A stretch of 5,903 nucleotides of DNA from Hyphomicrobiales bacterium (lineage in GTDB: Bacteria; Pseudomonadota; Alphaproteobacteria; Rhizobiales; Aestuariivirgaceae): the NCBI GenBank assembly GCA_027067085.1, contig JAMOMM010000510.1:1-5903 (forward strand). Reading direction: 5' to 3'. The notes below the pieces were generated by a model, which was given only the letters and a program-made list of their open reading frames with translations, was not told where the DNA came from and ran no database searches. Within the stretch, counting starts at the first letter, position 1. Each line of letters begins with the position of its first letter. Made by a program: the position numbers and the translations under genes. This document shows positions 1 to 4,523 of this stretch, piece after piece.

Positions 1-442
1 GTTTTCGAGAAAAGTATTTTCTGGCTTGGTTCTATATACTTTGTTTGGGATCGGCCTTGCGGCTTCTTCTGCCAGTGCTGCTTCTGATGCGCCAAATTTA
101 AGTGGTCAAAAAGACTTTTTAGAATATTGCGCACCTTGCCATGGGCCAAGTGGTGTGGGCGATGGGCCAGTTGCATTAGAGTTGGCAACAAAGCCTGCAA
201 ACTTAACGCTTATTGAAAAGCAGCACGGTTCTTTTGATCGCAATTGGTTAAAAGCATATATTGATGGGCGCTCAATGCCAAGAGCGCACGGGAACTCTCA
301 AATGCCCGTTTGGGGGCGTTGGTTTGCTCTGCAAGCAACAGCAGGTGGGTTGCTGCAAGAAGAACAACGCGAAGTAGAAAAACAAGTCAACAAACGCTTG
401 GATGGCCTGATGGTTTATTTGAAATCAATTCAGGTGAAATAG
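1..442 (+). CDS. Small exported monohaem cytochrome c (5' end at window edge)
   Basis: This is a class I-like c-type cytochrome that would act as a periplasmic electron carrier, or as a subunit of a periplasmic oxidoreductase. The haem attachment motif CAPCH is encoded at 128-142. A GNSQMPVWG segment (Met codon 302-304) probably supplies the axial methionine; a second Met in GRSMPRAHG (codon 275-277) is the alternative. The N-terminus is a typical Sec signal peptide: Arg-Lys, a hydrophobic stretch, then an SASAA cleavage region. The frame is open to the left edge. A TTG at 26 would remove the positively charged end of the signal peptide. Reading from base 2 gives FSRKVFSGLVLY, and base 1 is G, so the true start is probably an ATG whose last base is position 1, giving about 147 residues. 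The stop is TAG at 440-442. The electron-transfer partner is not visible and may lie upstream. The cytochrome call is firm; its pathway is unknown. Confidence 0.9.
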   Translation, partial: FSRKVFSGLVLYTLFGIGLAASSASAASDAPNLSGQKDFLEYCAPCHGPSGVGDGPVALELATKPANLTLIEKQHGSFDRNWLKAYIDGRSMPRAHGNSQMPVWGRWFALQATAGGLLQEEQREVEKQVNKRLDGLMVYLKSIQVK

Positions 443-450
443 GGAAATAC

Positions 451-681
451 TTAAATTAGCTCGTCTTTACGGTCATCGGTTTCGCCGTAGCGAGAAAGGG
501 CGGGTTTTTTTAAGCCTTCGTATAGTTTGTCGAAACCTTTGGTGATTTGTTTGTTGTTTTCATCAAACAATGAATTGCCATGGATGTCGCCATCGACAAG
601 CAGTGGGTCGAATTTTGACTTTGAGCATTTTTGACATTGCAACAGTTTTAAGTTTTGTGTACTTAAATATGACTTTTGCAA
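451..681 (-). CDS. Doubtful small hypothetical protein
   Basis: A 76-residue reading frame lies in the gap between the cytochrome and LysR genes, divergent from LysR. For coding: its second half has C-rich third positions (GTC GAT GGC GAC ATC, AAC AAC, TTC GAC) and a soluble, protein-like composition with many Asp, Lys and Glu. Against: the start would be TTG with no Shine-Dalgarno sequence, the first third is AT-rich, and the frame stays open back into the LysR start region (to about 729) without a better start. It contains one CQKC pair and the hexapeptide GDIHGN. That resembles the first metal-binding motif of calcineurin-like phosphoesterases, but none of their later motifs follow. It could be a genuine small gene, a decayed 3' remnant of a larger gene, or chance. 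I do not recognise it. Confidence 0.3.
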   Translation of the reverse strand: MQKSYLSTQNLKLLQCQKCSKSKFDPLLVDGDIHGNSLFDENNKQITKGFDKLYEGLKKPALSRYGETDDRKDELI

Positions 682-714
682 TGTTTTTAATTTGTCAACG
701 TTAGGTTCGGAGTA

Positions 715-1608
715 ATGGACGTAAAAACACTAAAAACCTTCTTGTCGATTATTGATAATCGTGGATTTGCGGCAGCAGCGCAAGTGATCGGTTTATCAAC
801 TTCAGGGGTTAGTTTGCAGATCAAAGCGTTGGAAGAGGAGTTTGGGATTGCTCTTTTTGACCGTACAAAGCGCCCGCCTCAACTAACCAAAGATGGGATG
901 CAATTTGCAGGGCGCGCGCGTGAGGCGGTATTAAGTTGGGAACGTCTGACCGAAAAAATGACCCAAGATGCTTTGAGCGGTGTTTTGCAATTGGGGGTTA
1001 TTCCAACCGTGGTGTCGGGAGTGTTGCCAGGGGCATTGAAGCGACTTCGCAAAACCCAACCCCAGCTGCGGATTAAGCTAACAACGGGCTTATCGCATGA
1101 GTTGGACGATATGCTCAAAAAGGGTACGTTGGATGCAGCATTAACGGTGCTGCCCGAAATGATGACACCGCAATTGCAATGGAAAACCTATTGTAGTGAG
1201 CCTTTGGCGGTGATTGTGCCACCTGATGTTGAGCTTAGTGATGATGAAACGTTGCTGTGCAGTCACCCTTATATTCGCTTTGAGCGCTATGCGTGGGTGG
1301 GGAGGCTGATTGATGCAGAGTTGTCGCGGCGCAATATAGATGTCACAACGACGATGGATGTGGACACGTTGGATGGGGTTTTTGGTTTGGTGGCTAATGG
1401 TCTTGGCGTGTCGATTGTGCCGTGGCGCAATATTGCTCGCCCGTTTCCTGATAACTTGAAACACGTTGGTTTTGGTTCGCCACCTCTGTCTCGCGAATTG
1501 GGTATTTCACAACGCAAAGATAACCCGCGATCTCACTTGGTTGATGAATTATTTGATGCCCTTATGGCCGAAGGATCTTACGCGCACCGCCATCGCCATT
1601 TGCGCTAA
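715..1608 (+). CDS. LysR-type transcriptional regulator
   Basis: This is a complete 297-residue LysR-family regulator of normal length, a cytoplasmic DNA-binding protein expected to form a tetramer and respond to a small ligand. The N-terminal winged helix-turn-helix spans about residues 1-60. It shows the family signature: GFAAAAQVIGLSTSGVSLQI, then KALEEEFGIALFDR and a PPQLTKDG wing. Residues from about 90 to 280 form the periplasmic-binding-protein-like effector domain, beginning near LQLGVIPTVVSGVLPGAL. The ATG at 715 starts exactly at the helix-turn-helix. GGAG at 709-712 is only 2 nt away and AGG at 703-705 is 9 nt away, so the ribosome site is present but not ideal. The C-terminus ends in AHRHRHLR (His 291, 293 and 295). 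It converges on the DUF4198 gene. LysR regulators often control neighbours, so the cytochrome or the envelope-protein genes are candidate targets, but ligand and target cannot be read from the sequence. Confidence 0.93.
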   Translation: MDVKTLKTFLSIIDNRGFAAAAQVIGLSTSGVSLQIKALEEEFGIALFDRTKRPPQLTKDGMQFAGRAREAVLSWERLTEKMTQDALSGVLQLGVIPTVVSGVLPGALKRLRKTQPQLRIKLTTGLSHELDDMLKKGTLDAALTVLPEMMTPQLQWKTYCSEPLAVIVPPDVELSDDETLLCSHPYIRFERYAWVGRLIDAELSRRNIDVTTTMDVDTLDGVFGLVANGLGVSIVPWRNIARPFPDNLKHVGFGSPPLSRELGISQRKDNPRSHLVDELFDALMAEGSYAHRHRHLR

Positions 1609-1615
1609 TTAGCGC
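1602..1615. repeat. Perfect 14-bp palindrome over the LysR stop codon
   Basis: GCGCTAATTAGCGC is its own reverse complement and includes the LysR TAA stop at 1606-1608. It sits 4 bp before a second, longer palindrome. It may contribute to 3'-end structure of the lysR transcript, or, read on the other strand, to that of the DUF4198 transcript. Confidence 0.7.
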
Positions 1616-1619
1616 GTGA

Positions 1620-1647
1620 CGCGTTGAGTTGAATTCAACTCAACGCG
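1620..1647. terminator. 28-bp perfect palindrome between convergent genes, probable bidirectional terminator
   Basis: Each arm is CGCGTTGAGTTGAA, with no bases between the arms. As RNA this folds into a 12-bp stem with an AAUU loop on either strand. Beyond a single A-A mismatch (1619/1648), pairing resumes at 1618-1649, 1617-1650 (G-U type) and 1616-1651. It lies 11 bp after the LysR stop and 7 bp before the DUF4198 stop codon (1655-1657), which is where a shared terminator is expected. Neither strand has a U-run directly after the stem, so efficient intrinsic termination is not assured. It could instead protect the 3' end, or be a protein-binding site. Confidence 0.6.
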
Positions 1648-1654
1648 ACGCACT

Positions 1655-2515
1655 TTAGGGTAAAATTGAAAAAGTCAGAGAGGCCCAGTGGCTATTCCAA
1701 ATGACATCAGTATCTGAATTTCCACGGGTCATTTGAACCGAGTTGAGCATATAAGTTTTGTTGGCTTTTACAGGTATGAGCAAAAAACCATTGGCGTTAG
1801 TACGTAGTTTTGTCAGGGTGGAGTCTTGGTAGTCCTGTTGGTCTGAATTATCTGTTGTGGCAACGTTTATTAAAGGTTTTTCAAAAATTGAAATTTGGGC
1901 TTTTGCCAGAGGTTTGTCTTGCCAAATGAGCTGAACTCTTAGCTGGCCTGATCCGTCTTTTAGCTTGAGTTGATAAGGGTTTTCTTGCGCGATTATTTCA
2001 AACATCAGGCCAATTTTTTTGTCTTGCCCTGATGGTGTGCCGCGGTTCATTAAGGCTTTGGCATAACGCACGTAAGTTTCTGAAAAATTTACATTAGGAA
2101 AACCTGCTTTTTGGTGCGCGCCAAATACCCAATCAAGGCCGACGTTTTGGAGAAATTTTTGAAACTTTTCGGAAGTTTTGTAAGTGATTTTAGTAGCGCG
2201 AGATAGGTAGTATAGAATTTGCAAGCCGTCGCTTTTTGGGCTTTGCTCAAAGACTGGAAAGTCGCCGATGACGCGAACGATTTTTCTATCTCCAGTGGCA
2301 TCTGAGATGCCAAGTTTTTGTAAGTTTCTTGGTAGGTAATACATCGCTTCGCCATTAAAGTCTTGGCCGACGCGTAGGTGGGCTGTAATTTTTGTTTTGG
2401 CTTTTGCGGATGCCTCAAGTGGCTCGATCCACATTTCATGGGCGTATGCAGGTGCTGAAAGAGCCAATGAAATCAATATAATAAATAGTTTGTGATAATG
2501 ATTTTGTAAATCCAT
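1655..2515 (-). CDS. Exported DUF4198-family protein (putative metal-related periplasmic protein)
   Basis: This is a complete 286-residue protein. Residues 1-25 form a Sec signal peptide (hydrophobic FIILISLALS, then APAYA), and the best cleavage site is Ala25/His26, so the mature protein starts HEMWIEP. The HE(M/F)WIEP start and the C-terminal HWASLTF segment are what I recall as typical of the DUF4198 group (COG5266), annotated elsewhere as a periplasmic component related to cobalt or nickel uptake; the biochemical role is not established. The middle contains beta-rich, transthyretin-like stretches: QLRVQLIWQDKPLAKAQISI, then a GFLLIPV strand. The ATG at 2513-2515 is preceded on its strand by AGGA (2522-2525) with 6 nt spacing, a good ribosome site. 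It is divergent from the HupE-like gene, 65 bp away, suggesting joint control and a shared process, and convergent with LysR. Family call firm; function inferred. Confidence 0.8.
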   Translation of the reverse strand: MDLQNHYHKLFIILISLALSAPAYAHEMWIEPLEASAKAKTKITAHLRVGQDFNGEAMYYLPRNLQKLGISDATGDRKIVRVIGDFPVFEQSPKSDGLQILYYLSRATKITYKTSEKFQKFLQNVGLDWVFGAHQKAGFPNVNFSETYVRYAKALMNRGTPSGQDKKIGLMFEIIAQENPYQLKLKDGSGQLRVQLIWQDKPLAKAQISIFEKPLINVATTDNSDQQDYQDSTLTKLRTNANGFLLIPVKANKTYMLNSVQMTRGNSDTDVIWNSHWASLTFSILP

Positions 2516-2580
2516 CTTGTATCCTAAACCTAATATCTGTAGGCATTTGAGTTCTCATTAAGTATCGTTTGGAGACCATT
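2516..2580. promoter_or_regulatory. Divergent intergenic region between the DUF4198 and HupE-like genes
   Basis: These 65 bp must hold the start signals of both outward-facing genes. Visible elements are AGGA for the DUF4198 gene (2522-2525, minus strand) and GGAGA for the HupE-like gene (2571-2575, plus strand). There is a short direct repeat, CCTAAACCTAA (2523-2533), and a CCTA/TAGG inverted pair with a 7-bp gap (2529-2543) that could be an operator. TAATAT (2531-2536) could serve as a -10 element, but I find no convincing -35 partner on either strand, so exact promoters are not called. Confidence 0.45.
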
Positions 2581-3750
2581 GTGGGCCGCGTTGTCAAAAC
2601 ATTTTTGAAAATATTTGTCACAAGTTTGTTATTGCTGCAACTGGGAATGGGTGGTGCAAATGCTCATGAAATTCGCCCGAATATTATTGACCTAGAGATC
2701 AGAGATAATGGGAAAATCAATATCCAGATCAGGCTTAACCTTGAAGCGGTTATTGCTGAGATTGGTCCTGAACATAAGGATACTTCTGAATCAAAAAATG
2801 CGGGTAAATATAATCAGTTGCGTCAACTTTCCAGTCAGCAATTATCGCGCGTGTTTGATAAGCAAAAACAGGCATTTCTAAAGGCAATCCAACTGGTTTC
2901 AGATGGCCAAAGTGTTGTTTTGTCGATCACGGGTGTTGATGTTTCTAAAGTTGGGAATGTGAAGCTATCCCGCTCAAGTGTTTTAAGGTTGTCAGGTGTT
3001 TTGCCTCGTGGCGCTCAACAAGTGACTTGGCAGATGAATAAGGCACTTGGAAATAGTATTGTTCGCGTAAAAGGCATTGACCAAAGTAAAAGCGGAACTG
3101 GTAGCGAAACAAAAACCGTGTTTGCTGGTTTGGTGAAGGCTGGAGAGCCTAGTAAAAGTATCGATATTAAAAACTTAGTATCACTTGGAAAATTTGAAGT
3201 GTTTGTTCAGTATATCGAACTTGGTTTTGAACATATTGTCCCCAAAGGTCTCGATCATATATTGTTTGTGGTTGGGTTGTTTTTGCTTAGTACACGATTG
3301 TCGAGTTTGTTGTGGCAGGTGAGTAGTTTTACTCTAGCTCACACCATAACTTTGGGCCTTGCAATGACAGGCTTTATTTCTGCGCCTTCAGCAATCGTTG
3401 AGCCTTTGATTGCTGCTTCGATTGTTTATGTGGCGGTTGAGAATATTTTTACGGCGAAGCTGAATAAATGGCGACCAGTGATTGTCTTCCTATTTGGCTT
3501 GCTGCACGGTTTAGGGTTCGCGAGCGTGCTTTCAGAACTTGGGCTGCAACAATCAAACTTTGTTGTTGGATTGATTGGGTTTAACATTGGTGTTGAAGTT
3601 GGCCAGTTGGTCGTTATTGCTGGTTGCTTTTTGCTTGTTGGGTTTTGGTTTGGTCAAAAACCTTATTATCGAAAATACATCACAATTCCTGCTTCGCTCA
3701 TCATCGCGGTTATTGCAGCGTGGTGGTTTGTCGAAAGAATTTTTATATAA
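2581..3750 (+). CDS. HupE/UreJ-like (HupE_UreJ_2 type) membrane protein with periplasmic N-terminal domain
   Basis: The preferred GTG start at 2581 gives 389 residues, because GGAGA at 2571-2575 lies 5 nt upstream. A TTG at 2569 would add four residues but overlaps no ribosome site. Residues 1-28 form a signal peptide ending GGANA, leaving a mature start HEIRP. Residues from about 29 to 205 form a periplasmic domain. The C-terminal part has about six membrane segments and the motifs of the HupE/UreJ_2 family: EHIVPKGLDHILF (His218, Asp225, His226), SFTLAHTITL (His254), VEPLIAASI, FGLLHGLGF (His309) and FNIGVEVGQL from about residue 334. Classical HupE and UreJ proteins transport nickel or cobalt. 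This distant branch keeps conserved membrane His and Asp residues that could bind a metal, but its substrate is not known. Its partner is the divergent DUF4198 gene; the COG4315 gene lies 108 bp downstream on the same strand. A metal permease is likely but unproven. Confidence 0.85.
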   Translation: MGRVVKTFLKIFVTSLLLLQLGMGGANAHEIRPNIIDLEIRDNGKINIQIRLNLEAVIAEIGPEHKDTSESKNAGKYNQLRQLSSQQLSRVFDKQKQAFLKAIQLVSDGQSVVLSITGVDVSKVGNVKLSRSSVLRLSGVLPRGAQQVTWQMNKALGNSIVRVKGIDQSKSGTGSETKTVFAGLVKAGEPSKSIDIKNLVSLGKFEVFVQYIELGFEHIVPKGLDHILFVVGLFLLSTRLSSLLWQVSSFTLAHTITLGLAMTGFISAPSAIVEPLIAASIVYVAVENIFTAKLNKWRPVIVFLFGLLHGLGFASVLSELGLQQSNFVVGLIGFNIGVEVGQLVVIAGCFLLVGFWFGQKPYYRKYITIPASLIIAVIAAWWFVERIFI

Positions 3751-3808
3751 TTTGAAAAAACTTTGAGCTGGTTTGAATAATTTTTGAACTGGGGTGTTTA
3801 CTGTTTGA
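3751..3808 (+). repeat. Helically spaced TTTGA repeats
   Basis: TTTGA occurs at 3751, 3762, 3772, 3783 and 3804, steps of 11, 10, 11 and 21 bp, so all copies fall on roughly the same face of the helix. The cluster begins directly after the HupE-like stop codon and fills the upstream region of the COG4315 gene. It could be a multi-site regulator binding region or intrinsically curved DNA. Function is inferred only from the spacing. Confidence 0.5.
3752..3781 (+). promoter_or_regulatory. Candidate sigma70-type promoter for the COG4315 gene
   Basis: TTGAAA (3752-3757, five of six bases matching the -35 consensus) is followed after 18 bp by AATAAT (3776-3781, five of six matching the -10 consensus). 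Transcription would start near 3788, leaving a leader of about 70 nt. If right, the COG4315 gene has its own promoter and is not only read through from the HupE-like gene. The region is AT-rich, so a chance match is possible. Confidence 0.4.
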
Positions 3809-3810
3809 AA

Positions 3811-3824
3811 GCGTTGATCATCGC
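3811..3824. promoter_or_regulatory. Operator-like imperfect palindrome before the COG4315 gene
   Basis: GCGTTGATCATCGC is palindromic at 12 of 14 positions, with a perfect TGATCA core. It lies 34 bp before the ATG and just after the TTTGA cluster. It would sit in the early transcribed region if the candidate promoter is right, a common place for a repressor site. It cannot be assigned to a regulator. Confidence 0.3.
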
Positions 3825-3858
3825 CAAAACAAACACTGAACAAAACACGGAGTTTTTT

Positions 3859-4263
3859 ATGTTCAAACCTACTGGAATTTTTCTTGGCCTTGCTATGGTT
3901 GCAACGGTTTCTTTGTCGGCAGGTGTAAATGCTGCTGCCCATAAAACCATAGCCGTTAAGAAAGCTGTTGTGAGTGGCAAAGTTTTATTTACTAATCCAA
4001 AAGGTTACACTCTTTACACCTTTGATAAAGATGCCTCTGGTGTATCAAATTGCAATGGTGGTTGCGCGAAAAAATGGCCACCATTGAAAGCTAAAACAAA
4101 GGGCATGATGGCTGGTGATTATTCGGTTATCGAACGCCAAAACGGTGGCTTGCAATGGGCCTATAGAGGCAAGCCACTCTATACTTGGTTTAAAGATACG
4201 AAAGCTGGTCAAACCTCTGGTGATGGTGTTAAAGGTGTTTGGCATGTTGCGCGCCCGTACTAA
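3859..4263 (+). CDS. Exported 'secreted repeat' protein, COG4315/PF03640 family
   Basis: This is a complete 134-residue periplasmic protein. The ATG at 3859 is chosen because GGAG (3849-3852) lies 6 nt upstream and a signal peptide starts at once (MFKPTGIFLGL, cleavage around GVNAAA). A TTG at 3784 in the same frame would add 25 unrelated residues. Two copies of the family's repeat are visible. The first is GYTLYTFDKDASGVSNCNGG with CAKKWPPL following (about residues 50-75); its two Cys could form a disulphide. The second is KPLYTWFKDTKAGQTSGDGV then KGVWHVARP near the C-terminus. Relatives are often annotated as lipoproteins, but there is no lipobox Cys here, so this one is soluble. The family's biochemical role is unknown. 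The neighbouring HupE-like and DUF4198 genes suggest an envelope metal or redox role, which is inference. It ends in a strong terminator. Confidence 0.88.
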   Translation: MFKPTGIFLGLAMVATVSLSAGVNAAAHKTIAVKKAVVSGKVLFTNPKGYTLYTFDKDASGVSNCNGGCAKKWPPLKAKTKGMMAGDYSVIERQNGGLQWAYRGKPLYTWFKDTKAGQTSGDGVKGVWHVARPY

Positions 4264-4322
4264 CTTTTAAACAATCGAAGTAACCGCGTTATTGACGGTG
4301 TAAGCGATTAAAACAAATTTAA

Positions 4323-4352
4323 GCCTCTTTCATTGCCGAAAGGGGCTTTTTT
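4323..4352 (+). terminator. Rho-independent terminator after the COG4315 gene
   Basis: The stem GCCTCTTTC (4323-4331) pairs with GAAAGGGGC (4338-4346), including one T-G pair, around the loop ATTGCC. Six T residues follow at 4347-4352. It is 59 nt after the stop codon and separates this unit from the helicase gene. Confidence 0.9.
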
Positions 4353-4523
4353 ATTGGCCTTTGAATTAACTTTGCTAAGTATGGGTACTGTACATTTGAG
4401 TTGCTTAGCGTTAAAGGAGGGACTTTATTATTAAGTTTGTCGTTTGAAAATCGAACGGCATTGAGCTGCGATCTGTTTTTCAGTTGTTTATCGCGGCATT
4501 GTATGGTTTCAGAAAGACATGAT
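4353..4523 (+). promoter_or_regulatory. Upstream region/leader of the DEAD-box helicase gene
   Basis: This 171-bp stretch between the terminator and the helicase start holds no recognisable gene, although the helicase frame is open back to 4365. It contains GTACTGTAC (4385-4393), a strong Shine-Dalgarno-like AAAGGAGGG (4413-4421) with no ATG, GTG or TTG at usable distance, and a 10-bp hairpin with an AAA loop (4438-4460). No convincing -35/-10 pair is seen; TTGCTT (4401-4406) with TTTATT (4424-4429) is the best but weak, and would leave a leader of only about 85-90 nt. Long leaders are known for cold-shock-type DEAD-box helicase genes, so control at RNA level is plausible. Confidence 0.4.
4438..4460 (+). 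other. Hairpin in the helicase leader
   Basis: TGTCGTTTGA (4438-4447) pairs with TCGAACGGCA (4451-4460) across all ten positions, two of them G-U, around an AAA loop. No U-run follows, so it is not an intrinsic terminator. It lies between the unused Shine-Dalgarno-like element and the helicase start, where it could affect translation or mRNA stability. Confidence 0.5.

Noticed and set aside
480..512. Possible terminator after the cytochrome: TTTCGC/GCGAGA stem (480-495) and a T-run near 506-512
   Set aside because: The stem is short with a wobble pair, and the T-run is separated from it by about 10 bp, so it does not form a proper intrinsic terminator.
631..670. Perfect TTGACA (631-636) as a LysR promoter
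   Set aside because: No acceptable -10 hexamer lies 16-18 bp downstream; the nearest AT-rich candidates are at 23 bp or more.
2089..2439. Second minus-strand frame of 116 codons within the DUF4198 gene
   Set aside because: It is out of frame with the DUF4198 protein, which has signal peptide, family start and end motifs and a ribosome site. This one has none.
2569..2580. TTG start for the HupE-like gene at 2569
   Set aside because: The ribosome site GGAGA (2571-2575) lies downstream of this TTG and correctly spaced for the GTG at 2581.
3784..3858. N-terminal extension of the COG4315 protein from the TTG at 3784
   Set aside because: It would place 25 non-hydrophobic residues before the signal peptide. 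GGAG at 3849-3852 clearly serves the ATG at 3859.
3553..3942. Minus-strand frame of 129 codons across the HupE-like C-terminus and the COG4315 start
   Set aside because: It overlaps two well-supported genes and the promoter region on the opposite strand. Its composition is Asn/Lys/Arg-rich and unlike a folded protein.
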